A stretch of DNA of 64,000 bases from Galbibacter kalidii (GCF_026241135.1 NZ_JAPFGA010000010.1:1-64000), one strand, 5' to 3'; shown: positions 43,402-53,126, numbered from the stretch's first letter. Translations and numbers: made by a program. The notes: generated from the sequence alone by a model not told the origin.

Positions 43402-44169
43402 TTAGTGGGCTTCCAATTCCACTAAAATCGGACAATGGTCGCTGTGTTTAGCTTCAGGTAATATAACGGCTCTTTTCAGCTTTTCTTGTAACGGTTCTGC
43501 TACCATATTATAATCGATACGCCAACCTTTGTTATTGGCACGGGCATTAGCTCTGTAACTCCACCAGCTGTAATTATGCGGTTCTTTATTAAAATGACGG
43601 AAACTATCAACGAATCCGCTATCAATAAAATTCCCAATCCATTCCCTTTCGACCGGAAGGAATCCTGAAACTTTTGCATTGCGCACCGGATCGTGAATAT
43701 CAATAGCTTCGTGACAGATGTTATAATCGCCACAAATCACCAGATTGGGCACTTCCTTTTTCAATTTATTTACATATTCCTGAAAATCGGCCATATACTT
43801 CAACTTGTGTTCCAAGCGGGCCATATTCGTCCCCGATGGCAAGTACAAGCTCATCACTGAACAGCCGTCAAAATCTGCTCTCAGATTTCTCCCTTCAGCA
43901 TCCATATAATCGATTTCTGTTCCGTAAGCCACATTTTTAGGTTTAGTTTTGGAGAGAATCGCCACCCCGCTATATCCTTTCTTTTCTGCGCTGAACCAAT
44001 AGTGATACGGATAGCCCGCTTCTTCAAAAACAGAAAGATCCAATTGTTCTTTCAAGGCTTTAATCTCTTGTAGACAGATTACATCGGGGGTTGCTGTTTT
44101 CAACCAGTCGATAAACCCTTTTTTGATTGCCGCCCGTATTCCATTTACGTTGTATGATATGATTTTCAT
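43402..44169 (-). CDS. xth: Exodeoxyribonuclease III
   Basis: AP endonuclease/3'-5' exonuclease of base-excision repair, 255 residues. Exonuclease-endonuclease-phosphatase motifs: MKIISYNVNGIRAA (Asn7), CLQEIKA (Glu34), GVAILSK, CGDYNICH near 150 (Asp/Asn pair), YSWWSYRANARANNKGWRIDY near 205, and KHSDHCPI (Asp-His) at the end. Full length. Cytoplasmic; no signal peptide, unlike the related secreted enzyme at 58986. Confidence 0.95.
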   Translation of the reverse strand: MKIISYNVNGIRAAIKKGFIDWLKTATPDVICLQEIKALKEQLDLSVFEEAGYPYHYWFSAEKKGYSGVAILSKTKPKNVAYGTEIDYMDAEGRNLRADFDGCSVMSLYLPSGTNMARLEHKLKYMADFQEYVNKLKKEVPNLVICGDYNICHEAIDIHDPVRNAKVSGFLPVEREWIGNFIDSGFVDSFRHFNKEPHNYSWWSYRANARANNKGWRIDYNMVAEPLQEKLKRAVILPEAKHSDHCPILVELEAH

Positions 44170-44298
44170 ATGTTTTGCTGAGTTTTAGAGTGAATAATCA
44201 GCTAAAATAAGGATATTAATCCCTTCATTCAAGGAGCTCAACTCATAAAACCATCTTAAAATATTTCAGCTACTGCTTAAACTGCTATTTTTACATCC

Positions 44299-46353
44299 AT
44301 GAACAGAATTACACTCTTATTATTGCTATCGGTTTGTGTGTTATCAGCTCAAAAAAAGGAGCAAGACACTTTGACCGAGGTTATTTTGGAATCAAAAGCC
44401 CTTGACCGCAATCCATTGGTTATTCCTATTGATCAGATCAATATCCGCGATCTGGAGCGTCACACCCCTTCCAGTCTTATCCCTGTGTTGAACGAAACTC
44501 CCGGGATTCATATTTTTTCGGGTGCACTTAATACCAACAGGCTGACCATCCGGGGTATAGGCTCCAGAACACCTTACGGAACCAATAAAATTCAAGCCTA
44601 TTTTAACGGAATCCCGATTACCGGCGGAACCGGGGAAACTACCTTTAACAACTTCAACCCTGAAAGTTTTGAAAGCATAGAAATCATCAAAGGACCTAAA
44701 GCAACTCCCTATGGAACCAATTTGGGTGGTGCCTTGTTGATGAACACCAAACAACCTGAGTCAGGGAAAATTCAGCTAAATGAACATTTTACCCTTGGTT
44801 CTTTCGGTTTACTGAAAAACAGCCTTTCCGCAGGATATGGCAACGATTCTTTTTATTTTAATTTGATTTCAGACAAGATGTTAAGTGACGGCTATCGGGA
44901 GAACAGCCGTTATGATCGCGACGCCCTGCTGCTCGATATGGGATTTACATGGAATGAAAACAACAGCATTCAGTTTTTGTTCAGTCAAATAAACTACAAA
45001 GCCGAAATTGCGAGTTCTATTAACTATTCCGATTTTATACAAAACCCGAAAAAAGCAGCCAACAACTGGATGGCAGCACAGGGTTATGAAGATGATAAAT
45101 CCACACTTCTGGGTGTTAGTTATACGCACACATTTTCAGAAAAGCTAAAAAACACTACTGCTGTTTTTTATTCCTATTCAGACCATTACGAGCCCAGGCC
45201 TTTTAATATTCTGGATGAGTTTACGGGCGGCTACGGATTTCGATCAGTGTTTTCGGGAGGCATTCCCGGCAAGCTTAAAAATAAATTCAACATAGGAACC
45301 GAATTGTATACAGACACCTATAACTGGAATACCATCGAAAATTTATATGAAGAAAACAACAGACAAGGAAGTTTGGAAGGTGCGCTGCTAAGCGACAATA
45401 GGGAATACAGAAGCCGGTGGAATACCTTTGCTGATTTCAGTTTGTGTTTCAACAAATTTGTGATGCAACTAGGGCTCAATTTCAACAGCACTTCCTATTC
45501 GTTTAGGGATTATTTTAATCAGGGGGAAACCAATAAAAATGCTAAGCGTGAGTTTGATGCGATTTGGGCGCCCAGTTTAAACCTGCAATATCATTTTACG
45601 CCACAACACCAGCTTTTTGTGAACTTCAGCTACGGGTTTTCATATCCAAGCCTGGAAGAAACCTTAACTCCGGATGGTGTTATCAATCCCGAAATAGGTC
45701 CTGAAACCGGGATGAACTATGAATTGGGTACTGAAAACTTCTTTTTCGACCGAAAATTGAAAGTAAGTGCTACTGTTTACTATATGGATGTTGAAAATCT
45801 TTTAGTGGCAGACCGTGTTGGCGAAGATCAATATATTGGTAGAAATGCCGGGGAAACATCCCATAAAGGATTGGAATTTCAGCTCAAATATATCACTGAA
45901 ATTTTTCCCGGTGGAATTCTTCAACCCTATGTAAATGCGACTTTCAACCGCCATGAATTTGTTGATTTTGTGAGTGCTGACAATGATTTTTCGGGCAATA
46001 AACTCACCGGAGTCCCTGAAAATATCATCAATGGCGGAATTGATTTCAGACATCAAATCGGTTTTTATGCCACAGCAAGCTATCGGCATATCGGTAGCAT
46101 CCCGATGAATGATGAGAATACGATTTTTAACAAAGCCTATAACCTCATCAACTTAAAAGCCGGCTATAAAACATCCTTATTTCCTGATTTTGATATTGAA
46201 TTTACGAGCGGCATCAACAACCTGTTCGACAAAAAATATGCGGCTTCAGTTTTGATCAACGCTATAGGTTTTGGTGGTGCAGAACCTCGTTATTACTATC
46301 CGGGACTGCCTGTTAATTACTTTGGAGGGATTAAACTGCATTATGTTTTTTAA
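44299..46353 (+). CDS. TonB-dependent receptor (siderophore/metal type)
   Basis: 684 residues. A signal peptide (MNRITLLLLLSVCVLSAQ) leads directly to a plug (TLTEVILESKALDRNP..RLTIRGIGSRTPYGTNKIQAYFNG, SIEIIKGPKATPYGTNLGGALLM) without a carboxypeptidase-like N-terminal domain. The barrel ends in GGIKLHYVF. This architecture is more like FecA/FhuA-type receptors than SusC. No neighbouring gene reveals the ligand. Monocistronic. Confidence 0.9.
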   Translation: MNRITLLLLLSVCVLSAQKKEQDTLTEVILESKALDRNPLVIPIDQINIRDLERHTPSSLIPVLNETPGIHIFSGALNTNRLTIRGIGSRTPYGTNKIQAYFNGIPITGGTGETTFNNFNPESFESIEIIKGPKATPYGTNLGGALLMNTKQPESGKIQLNEHFTLGSFGLLKNSLSAGYGNDSFYFNLISDKMLSDGYRENSRYDRDALLLDMGFTWNENNSIQFLFSQINYKAEIASSINYSDFIQNPKKAANNWMAAQGYEDDKSTLLGVSYTHTFSEKLKNTTAVFYSYSDHYEPRPFNILDEFTGGYGFRSVFSGGIPGKLKNKFNIGTELYTDTYNWNTIENLYEENNRQGSLEGALLSDNREYRSRWNTFADFSLCFNKFVMQLGLNFNSTSYSFRDYFNQGETNKNAKREFDAIWAPSLNLQYHFTPQHQLFVNFSYGFSYPSLEETLTPDGVINPEIGPETGMNYELGTENFFFDRKLKVSATVYYMDVENLLVADRVGEDQYIGRNAGETSHKGLEFQLKYITEIFPGGILQPYVNATFNRHEFVDFVSADNDFSGNKLTGVPENIINGGIDFRHQIGFYATASYRHIGSIPMNDENTIFNKAYNLINLKAGYKTSLFPDFDIEFTSGINNLFDKKYAASVLINAIGFGGAEPRYYYPGLPVNYFGGIKLHYVF

Positions 46354-46389
46354 ACAAAAGAAACTTATTTGAAAAAGCATAAAACCTAT

Positions 46390-46460
46390 TGTCATGCTGA
46401 GCTTGTCGAAACATAATTCAATGACGTCTTCGACAGCCCTTCGACAAGCTCAGGGTGACA
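46390..46460. repeat. REP-type palindromic repeat
   Basis: TGTCATGCTGAGCTTGTCGA pairs with TTCGACAAGCTCAGGGTGACA across a short spacer. It lies between the convergent TonB receptor and glyS genes. It shares its TGTCAnnnTGAGC ends with copies X and Y. Confidence 0.75.
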
Positions 46461-46497
46461 AATTAACTTCTAAAGATACTTTTTAGATAATTTCATC

Positions 46498-48042
46498 CTA
46501 TTGCACCTTCTTTAGCCAGTGTTTTATATTCACTTCCTGGTCAACAAGATCACGAAGTTCTTCGATTTTCACCCGTTTTTGCTCCATGGTGTCACGATGT
46601 CTTAAAGTCACTGTGTTATCTTCCAGCGTATCGTGATCTACCGTTACACAAAACGGAGTTCCCGCAGCATCTTGACGGCGATACCTTCTTCCAACGGCAT
46701 CTTTTTCATCATAGGTGATATTGAAATCCCATTTTAAGTCTTCGTAGATTTTTTTGGCAATTTCCGGCAGACCGGCTTTTTTCACCAACGGCAAAATAGC
46801 TACTTTGGTAGGCGCCAATACCGCCGGTAATTTCAACACGGTTCGCGTAGTTCCGTTTTCCAATTCTTCTTCCTGAAGTGAGTTGGAGAATACCGCCAGG
46901 AACATTCGGTCTAAACCAATCGAAGTTTCCAACACATAAGGCACATAGCTCTTGTTTTCTTCCGGGTCGAAATATTGCAGCTTTTTATTGCTGAATTCTT
47001 CGTGCTGACTCAAATCAAAGTCCGTTCTCGAGTGAATCCCTTCCAATTCTTTAAATCCGAATGGGAATTTGAATTCGATATCCGCTGCCGCATCGGCATA
47101 ATGTGCTAATTTTTCATGGTCGTGAAAACGGTAATTGTCTTTTCCCATTCCCAGTGACAAATGCCACTTCAATCGGGCTTCTTTCCAATAGTCGTACCAC
47201 TCTTTTTGAGAACCCGGTTTGATGAAGTATTGCATTTCCATCTGTTCAAACTCCCGCATACGGAAGATAAATTGTCGGGCAACGATCTCATTTCGGAAAG
47301 CTTTTCCGGTTTGGGCAATCCCAAAAGGAATTTTCATCCTTCCCGTTTTTTGTACGTTTAGGAAGTTTACAAAAATCCCCTGGGCAGTTTCAGGCCTTAA
47401 ATAAAGATCCATCGCTGTATCTGCTGAGGCTCCTAATTTGGTCCCGAACATCAAGTTGAATTGCTTCACGTCCGTCCAGTTCTTACTCCCGGTATCAGGA
47501 TCGGCTATGCCTAACTCTTCAATCAATGCTTTTACATCAGCCAGGTCTTCTTTCTCCAACGATTGTCCCAATCGTTTTAGGATAGCGTTTGCCTGTTCAG
47601 TATATTTTACCACACGGGGATGTGTGCTTACAAATTGCTCTTTATCAAAATCATCACCAAAGCGTTTTTTCGCCTTGGCCACTTCCTTATCAATTTTTGC
47701 TTCGATTTTGGCCACATAGTCTTCTACCAAGACATCCGCCCTGTATCGTTTCTTGGAATCTTTATTATCGATCATGGGGTCGTTGAATGCATCAACGTGT
47801 CCTGAGGCTTTCCAAGTGGTAGGGTGCATAAATATGGAGGCATCTATCCCCACAATATTATCGTGCAATTGCACCATGGCTTTCCACCAGTACTCACGGA
47901 TGTTTTTTTTCAGTTCTGCTCCATTTTGCGCATAGTCGTATACTGCACTTAATCCATCATAAATTTCGCTTGAAGGAAAAATATATCCATATTCCTTCGC
48001 ATGCGATATTACTTTCTTGAATTGATCGTCTTTATTTGCCAT
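46498..48042 (-). CDS. glyS: Glycyl-tRNA synthetase, alpha2 type
   Basis: Class II synthetase charging tRNA-Gly, 514 residues. YGYIFPSSEIYDGLSAVYDY at 14-33, the GHVDAFNDPM block near 80, motif 2 GKAFRNEIVARQFIFRMREFEQMEMQYF near 245, and motif 3 ETSIGLDRMFLAVF near 375, then an anticodon-binding domain with LAPTKVAILPLVKK. Single-chain homodimeric form, not the separate alpha/beta subunits of E. coli. Monocistronic. Confidence 0.96.
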   Translation of the reverse strand: MANKDDQFKKVISHAKEYGYIFPSSEIYDGLSAVYDYAQNGAELKKNIREYWWKAMVQLHDNIVGIDASIFMHPTTWKASGHVDAFNDPMIDNKDSKKRYRADVLVEDYVAKIEAKIDKEVAKAKKRFGDDFDKEQFVSTHPRVVKYTEQANAILKRLGQSLEKEDLADVKALIEELGIADPDTGSKNWTDVKQFNLMFGTKLGASADTAMDLYLRPETAQGIFVNFLNVQKTGRMKIPFGIAQTGKAFRNEIVARQFIFRMREFEQMEMQYFIKPGSQKEWYDYWKEARLKWHLSLGMGKDNYRFHDHEKLAHYADAAADIEFKFPFGFKELEGIHSRTDFDLSQHEEFSNKKLQYFDPEENKSYVPYVLETSIGLDRMFLAVFSNSLQEEELENGTTRTVLKLPAVLAPTKVAILPLVKKAGLPEIAKKIYEDLKWDFNITYDEKDAVGRRYRRQDAAGTPFCVTVDHDTLEDNTVTLRHRDTMEQKRVKIEELRDLVDQEVNIKHWLKKVQ

Positions 48043-48046
48043 GTCG

Positions 48047-48054
48047 CAAAAATA
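48047..48054 (-). promoter_or_regulatory. -7 box immediately before glyS
   Basis: Minus-strand TATTTTTG ends 4 nt before the ATG, predicting a leaderless glyS transcript. Confidence 0.45.
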
Positions 48055-48136
48055 TACTTTTTATAGAGAAGTCCTTTAAACTTTTTTCAATTGACTACAA
48101 AATAATCGGTTTAGATATATTTACAACAATTTGTAC

Positions 48137-48277
48137 CGCCCGCCTAGTGGCGGGCTTAAAAGACCTTTTACACGCCCTTTCTCTATCAATATTTCACCCC
48201 TAACGGGGTTTGATTAAAGTCCGTAGGACTGGAAAAAAACAGACTGCATAGGAGTTTAAGCCCGCCCTAGGTGGGGC
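48137..48277. repeat. Element with inverted ends CCCGCCTAG...TTTAAGCCCGCCC
   Basis: Left CCGCCCGCCTAGTGGCGGGC and right AAGCCCGCCCTAGGTGGGGC are inverted with respect to each other. They enclose ACCCCTAACGGGGTT-like and GTCCGTAGGAC palindromes. It fills most of the 304-bp gap between glyS and the coiled-coil gene; no gene is seen. Confidence 0.65.
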
Positions 48278-48346
48278 AGCACATTTTAGTCTTGAGAATA
48301 TGGATTAATGAATTAAGAATTACAAGTTTCGAGGGATAAACCCTTT

Positions 48347-49267
48347 TTATTTCAGTATAAAAGCAGAAGAGGCCAGCAAATTCTCTTTGTAAAACACATT
48401 GACGCGGTAATCGCCTTCCAGTTCGAGGTCTTCTACGACAATATAATCACAAATCCCCATGGGTTTGTTTTCGTAGTCGATAACAATTTTTTTGCTGTAA
48501 ACAAGCTTTTTATTATTGAAGGTCACCGTATTCAAATTTCCCAATATTTTATTTTCAGGATCGACAAACTGAACGTAGAATTCCCTTTCGCCGGGTTTTA
48601 AGAGTGTTCCCGGGACAATATTAAAACAAGCCCTGAGGCGATCGGTTCTGGAAACCCTGTTGGTTTCGATCACCTTTCCGTTAGCTCTCGCCTTATATGC
48701 CATTCCACTCAGGATAGAAATATTTAGCTCGTAGTTATTATCAACCTGACGGGAAAGCTCGATGTTCTCGTTGATAAGTGAATCGGTAAACTGTGTTAAA
48801 TTTTCGTTGGCACTTTTTAGTGCATTGGAATAGCGTTCCAACTCGATATACCGCAATTTGGTACTGTCTATTTCTTTAGACAAAAGGAAGTTTTGTTGCT
48901 TGATCGAATCGGCAATTCTGTGTAGCTGCTTATTTTCTTTCCTTATTTCGGCCAATTCCCTGCGATAGCGACCCAAAATCTGATAATCTACTTCCAAAAA
49001 ACGGATGGAATCCATCAGCATGGCTATACGTCTTCTACTGTATTCTATCTCTTCAATGTGAGCATCGTTCTCTTTAGCCAATTCATCGAGATCACTTTGG
49101 ATTGTTTCCAAATCCTCAACGATCATCCCTTTGGCATTCTCCAAAAAAGAAACCTTCTCCTCACTCTCGACATAATTGAAATAAGAAAAACCCGTTAGTG
49201 CAGCGATACACAGTAGTAGGATTCCCAATATTATTTTTTGCCCCAATTGCTTTTTTTGAGCACTCAT
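48347..49267 (-). CDS. Single-pass membrane protein with long coiled coil, unknown function
   Basis: 306 residues. A short basic N-terminus and one membrane helix at about 11-30 (IILGILLLCIAALTGFSYF) are followed by a coiled coil (35-190) and a small beta-rich C-terminal domain (200-306; GMAYKARANGKVIETNRV, LRACFNIVPGTLLKPGEREFYVQF). The topology suggests a periplasmic protein anchored in the inner membrane. I do not recognise a family. It is divergent from comF with 40 bp between starts. Confidence 0.7.
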   Translation of the reverse strand: MSAQKKQLGQKIILGILLLCIAALTGFSYFNYVESEEKVSFLENAKGMIVEDLETIQSDLDELAKENDAHIEEIEYSRRRIAMLMDSIRFLEVDYQILGRYRRELAEIRKENKQLHRIADSIKQQNFLLSKEIDSTKLRYIELERYSNALKSANENLTQFTDSLINENIELSRQVDNNYELNISILSGMAYKARANGKVIETNRVSRTDRLRACFNIVPGTLLKPGEREFYVQFVDPENKILGNLNTVTFNNKKLVYSKKIVIDYENKPMGICDYIVVEDLELEGDYRVNVFYKENLLASSAFILK

Positions 49268-49277
49268 TTAAAATAAT

Positions 49278-49285
49278 TAGATTTG
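49278..49285 (+). promoter_or_regulatory. -7 box for comF
   Basis: TAGATTTG matches TAnnTTTG, 22 nt before the TTG start of comF. Confidence 0.45.
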
Positions 49286-49307
49286 AATATAACTTAATGC
49301 AAAAGAA

Positions 49308-50006
49308 TTGATTAAGGCCATAAAGATAGCAAATGATCTTCAAAATTTATTTTTTCCTACAACTTGTTTAGGGTGTGGCAAAATAACAGTCTCCAACGAA
49401 ACAATACTTTGTGTTGAATGCCGCCATCAGTTACCGCTTACTCAATTCATTAATGAGAACGACAATCTTACCGAAAAAATATTTTTTGGAAGGATAAAAA
49501 TTGAAAATGCGGCTTCTTTTTTACATTTTCATAAAAAAGGAGTCGTTCAACACCTTATTCACAACCTAAAATATAAAGGTCATGAAAAAATAGGTGCTTT
49601 TTTCGGAACATGGATGGGAAGCGAACTATCTCAATCCCATCGATTCAACGATATCGACATGGTTATTCCCGTTCCGCTACACAAAAAAAGACTCCGACAG
49701 AGGGGGTATAACCAAGTGTCGGAATTCGGTAAACATCTTGCCAAGGAATTACAAATTCCGTTTCACGACGATATGTTACAACGCACACGCCATACCAAAT
49801 CACAAGCTTTTAAAGACAGTGCAGACAGAGCCACAATAACAAGTGGTGATTTTTTGGTTAGCAAAGATGAGCTATTGGTCAACAAACATATTTTAATCGT
49901 CGATGATGTTGTGACGACCGGAACAACATTAGAAGCTTGTATCAATGCCTTTCCGAAGGATAAAAACATAAAAACAAGTATCGTTACTATTGCAATTACT
50001 TCTTAA
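49308..50006 (+). CDS. comF: ComF family phosphoribosyltransferase-like protein
   Basis: 232 residues. A zinc finger (CLGCGKITVSNETILCVECR, near 20-40) is followed by a type I PRTase domain with the PRPP motif ILIVDDVVTTGTTLEA near 195 and VPLHKKRLRQRGYNQVSEF near 120. ComF homologues support natural transformation, but many Bacteroidetes carry it without proven competence. The start is TTG at 49308, as no in-frame ATG precedes the zinc finger. Confidence 0.9.
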   Translation: MIKAIKIANDLQNLFFPTTCLGCGKITVSNETILCVECRHQLPLTQFINENDNLTEKIFFGRIKIENAASFLHFHKKGVVQHLIHNLKYKGHEKIGAFFGTWMGSELSQSHRFNDIDMVIPVPLHKKRLRQRGYNQVSEFGKHLAKELQIPFHDDMLQRTRHTKSQAFKDSADRATITSGDFLVSKDELLVNKHILIVDDVVTTGTTLEACINAFPKDKNIKTSIVTIAITS

Positions 50007-50072
50007 TTGCATCGTTATTTAATTGCTTCTTTACTAAAAATAATCGTTATTTTGCAGCTTTAATTAGGTTTC

Positions 50073-51686
50073 ATGAAAGCTAAAAGACTCTTAAGTTACG
50101 GCCTGTTTTTTGTTTTATTTTTCAGCTTGTTGAATTGTGCTAAGCGTGGAACACCCGCAGGTGGCCCTAAGGATGTGACTCCTCCGGCTATCACTTCTTC
50201 AAGTCCGAAAACAAACACCACAAATTTTACGGCCAAAAAAATCCGTATCGATTTTGATGAATATATCAAGCTTAAAGACCTGCAAAAACAACTGATCGTC
50301 TCACCGCCCTTGGACAATCAACCTTTGGTTTATCCACAGTCTGCTGCTAGCAAATATTTGGAGATCGAACTTATGGATACGCTCAAAGAAAACACCACCT
50401 ATGTTTTTAACTTCGGAAACAGTGTGGTGGACAACAATGAAGGTAATCCTTATCCGTTTTTCAATTACGTTTTTTCTACCGGGGATTATATCGACTCCCT
50501 TCAACTGGAAGGTTTTGTGATGGATGCTGTTGATAAAAAACCCGAGTCGTTTATTTCGGTTATGCTTTATGAGGTAGATTCTACCTATACCGATTCTGTC
50601 ATCTACCAAAAACCTCCTACCTATATCACCAATACATTGGACAGTTCTGTGATATACAGATTGACCAACCTAAAAGAAGGAAAATACAGGTTGATCGCAA
50701 TGAAAGACGAGGCCAATAATTATCGTTTTGACCCAAAAACCGATAAAATCGGCTATCTCGATCATTTTATTGATATCCCCAACGATTCTATTTACGGATT
50801 GAGTCTTTTTAAGGAAGTGCTCGATTTTAAAGCTACCAGACCTTCAATCATCGCCAAAAACAAGATCTTTTTTGGTTATGAAGGGGATCCGGAAGGAATG
50901 GAGATCAAATTGCTTTCCGACAAACCGGATGATTATGAATACCGTACTTTTCCCGATATAGAAACTGATACCATTAATTATTTCTTTACCCCTTTTGAAG
51001 CCGATTCGCTGGTGTTTGAAGTAAAGAACAAAAGTTTTATCGACACTTTTACCGTGCGAACGAAAAGTTTATATCCCGATACACTGGTGGTTGCCCAATT
51101 GAACAAAGGATTTAAACTGAATGATTCTATACGGCTTCATGCAAGTACCCCTATGGAATCGTTTAACGAAGAGTTGATCACTGTGATCAACAAAGATTCT
51201 GCCGAGGTGGAATTTACAGCCAATCTGTATAAAGAAAAAAATATTTTCAGTATCAAATGGGACACCCAAGCTGATGAACAATATCGCATCACGCTACTTC
51301 CCGGTGCTCTTGAAGATTTCTATGGAGAAATTAACGATACCCTTAACTATAGTGCCAGAACCAAAAGCCTGGCCGATTTGGGAAGTATGCGTGTTTCGCT
51401 GAGGAATGTTGATCAATATCCGCTTATTTTACAACTTACCGACAACAATGGTGAAGTAAAAGAGGAAATCTATGTTGAAGAGGAAAAATATGCCTATGAA
51501 TTCCTCAACATACAACCGGCCACCTATTCCATCCGGGTGATACACGACACCAATGGCAATGGAAAATGGGATACGGGTAATTTTTTAAAGAAAATTCAGC
51601 CCGAACGTATTAGCTACTATCCCGATCCGGTCGAGTTGAGACCCAATTGGGAGATCGAACAGGTGTTTACCCTACAGTCGCCGTGA
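50073..51686 (+). CDS. Lipoprotein with Big_5-type Ig-like domain
   Basis: 537 residues. A lipoprotein signal (FVLFFSLLNCAKRGTP, Cys near 22) is followed by GGPKDVTPPAITSSSPKTNTTNF and KKIRIDFDEYIKLKDLQKQL, the hallmark of Big_5 Ig-like domains in this phylum. The remaining beta-rich sequence contains DTNGNGKWDTGN near 495. Probably a surface or periplasmic structural protein; the function is unknown. It follows comF by 66 bp and may be co-transcribed. Confidence 0.82.
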   Translation: MKAKRLLSYGLFFVLFFSLLNCAKRGTPAGGPKDVTPPAITSSSPKTNTTNFTAKKIRIDFDEYIKLKDLQKQLIVSPPLDNQPLVYPQSAASKYLEIELMDTLKENTTYVFNFGNSVVDNNEGNPYPFFNYVFSTGDYIDSLQLEGFVMDAVDKKPESFISVMLYEVDSTYTDSVIYQKPPTYITNTLDSSVIYRLTNLKEGKYRLIAMKDEANNYRFDPKTDKIGYLDHFIDIPNDSIYGLSLFKEVLDFKATRPSIIAKNKIFFGYEGDPEGMEIKLLSDKPDDYEYRTFPDIETDTINYFFTPFEADSLVFEVKNKSFIDTFTVRTKSLYPDTLVVAQLNKGFKLNDSIRLHASTPMESFNEELITVINKDSAEVEFTANLYKEKNIFSIKWDTQADEQYRITLLPGALEDFYGEINDTLNYSARTKSLADLGSMRVSLRNVDQYPLILQLTDNNGEVKEEIYVEEEKYAYEFLNIQPATYSIRVIHDTNGNGKWDTGNFLKKIQPERISYYPDPVELRPNWEIEQVFTLQSP

Positions 51687-51713
51687 TTGTCGATATAATT
51701 ACATTTAATGATA

Positions 51714-51754
51714 CTTAGCGAACCTTGCGTATTTCTTTGCGTTCCTTGCGGTTA
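51714..51754 (-). repeat. Inverted copy of the 39267 dispersed repeat
   Basis: On the minus strand TAACCGCAAGGAACGCAAAG then AAATACGCAAGGTTCGCTAAG. It lies in the 96-bp gap between two convergent genes. Confidence 0.65.
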
Positions 51755-51782
51755 ACTTTTTCCATAAAGAACATAAGGATTT

Positions 51783-52559
51783 TCACTTTATAGTAAAACT
51801 GTCCCTGTCAGATAAAAATTTAAGTTTTTCCCGGTATTTTTTCAATTCGGATTTATCGAGAGTGGCATAAAGTGTCTCTTCGGTTTCTGAATAGGTCAGT
51901 TGTTTCCCCAATGCATCATAAACTGTTGAATGTCCGCTGTACTCATAATCATTCCCGTCGAGTCCTACCCGGTTCACTCCTATACAATAGCTCATGTTTT
52001 CGATCGCACGGGCTTGTAGCAACACATCCCAAGCTTGAATCCGTTTTTTAGGCCAATTAGCGACATAGATCAACACATCATAATCTTCCACATTTCTGGA
52101 CCATACGGGAAAACGCAGGTCGTAGCATATTTGCGGACAAATTTTCCAGCCTTTGTAATCAATAATCACTTTGTGGTTGCCTTTTGCATAAACCTCATCT
52201 TCTTTTGCCAGTGTAAACGTATGTCTTTTGTCATAGTGAAGAACCGATCCGTCGGGTTTTACAAACAGCAAGCGGTTATAAAAACAATCATTTTCCTTGA
52301 TAACCACACTTCCCATTATGGCAGCATCCTTTTTTTTTGCCCATTGTTGAAGCCATGACACCGTTTTGCCATCCATGGTTTCAAAAACAGCAGCGGGATT
52401 CATCGTAAACCCGGAAGGAAACATTTCCGGGAGGACAATCAAGTCCGTTTCCGGAGTTACCGCTTCTATTTTCTGCTGTAAAACCTTTCTGTTTTCCTTT
52501 GGTTTTTCCCAAACCAAAGGGGTTTGTATCAAAGCTATGTGTAGTTGTTCTAGCATCAC
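51783..52559 (-). CDS. Nitrilase-superfamily omega-amidase (YafV-like)
   Basis: 258 residues with the Glu-Lys-Cys triad: Glu45 (LIVLPEMFPSGF), Lys111 (HYDKRHTF) and Cys145 (ICPQICYDLRFPVW). YafV-type enzymes hydrolyse 2-oxoglutaramate or 2-oxosuccinamate, repairing a by-product of glutamine transamination. GVNRVGLDGNDYEYSGHST matches the subgroup. An ATG at 52556 is an equally possible start. Cytoplasmic, monocistronic. Confidence 0.9.
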   Translation of the reverse strand: MMLEQLHIALIQTPLVWEKPKENRKVLQQKIEAVTPETDLIVLPEMFPSGFTMNPAAVFETMDGKTVSWLQQWAKKKDAAIMGSVVIKENDCFYNRLLFVKPDGSVLHYDKRHTFTLAKEDEVYAKGNHKVIIDYKGWKICPQICYDLRFPVWSRNVEDYDVLIYVANWPKKRIQAWDVLLQARAIENMSYCIGVNRVGLDGNDYEYSGHSTVYDALGKQLTYSETEETLYATLDKSELKKYREKLKFLSDRDSFTIK

Positions 52560-52668
52560 TTAAAGATAACGAAGTATTTTATTGTTTTGTTTTTGTATTA
52601 GCTTTTTTGTTCTGATTTTAGTCATACGTGGCACGAGCCAAGAGGCTCGCACTAGCGGATATAATTAA
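52560..52668. other. Intergenic stretch with degenerate repeat
   Basis: Only a GAGCCAAGAGGCTCGCACTA repeat near 52634, related to the one at 40902, is seen before the broken toxin gene. Confidence 0.5.
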
Positions 52669-53124
52669 TCAATCTTCAAAAACAAGTTTATCAGGGTTTT
52701 GTTTTGTGTGAAAAACATCAAGAATCAACACCCGCTCCGCAAAGTCTCCCGACTTTGCGGAACTCTTTTGTTTACATACCCTCCCATTAGTACTTATCAT
52801 AATTTTTCCTTTTCACTACATTCTTTTAGGCTTACCTTTTAAACACATCTATCCAATACACAACGGTTGCCGTTATAAAATGTGCCTTACTTTGATCCCG
52901 TATGATATAGCCTTCTTTCAATCTTATTTCTTGTTTTTTGGCTTTTTTGCTTTGTTCTTCCGCGAAGTCGGGAGACTTTGCGGAGCGGAAGGATTTCCTA
53001 AAGAATTTCCTAATTCTAAGAGTGTATCTAAAACCATTTCAGCGTTTTGCGGACTGTCAGAAAAAATATAATCGTAAATATCTGTTAACGAATTTTTTGC
53101 TTCCTCTGACCAGACTACCAACAC
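52669..53124 (-). pseudogene. RelE/ParE-type toxin gene split by a REP-bounded element
   Basis: The 5' half (53124 to about 52990) encodes MLVVWSEEAKNSLTDIYDYI and continues to LELGNSLGN, a ParE/RelE N-terminus. The 3' end (about 52735-52669) encodes RVLILDVFHTKQNPDKL then VFED and stop, the expected C-terminal strand of such toxins. Between them about 250 bp with inverted REP ends are inserted, and roughly 30 toxin residues are missing. The apparent 66-codon frame that reads into the insertion is therefore not a working toxin. The antitoxin gene lies 2 bp upstream. Confidence 0.8.
52734..52986. mobile_element. REP-bounded insertion carrying a REP-associated transposase fragment
   Basis: Both ends carry GCTCCGCAAAGTCTCCCGAC in inverted orientation, each forming a 10-bp hairpin (52737-52760 and 52960-52983). 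Inside, the minus strand at 52832-52960 encodes RLKEGYIIRDQ and FITATVVYWIDVFKR then stop. This resembles the N-terminal strand region of Y1/REP-associated tyrosine transposases (RAYT, IS200-like). The HUH and tyrosine motifs are gone, so it could only move in trans. Confidence 0.65.
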
Positions 53125-53126
53125 AA

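Noticed and set aside
43500-43733. Antisense frames within xth, glyS, atpD and other genes
   Set aside because: They lie opposite strongly conserved genes and show no independent protein features.
52924-53124. Intact 66-residue toxin
   Set aside because: Its last 20 or so residues are encoded by a REP repeat, and the true C-terminal coding segment lies beyond the insertion.
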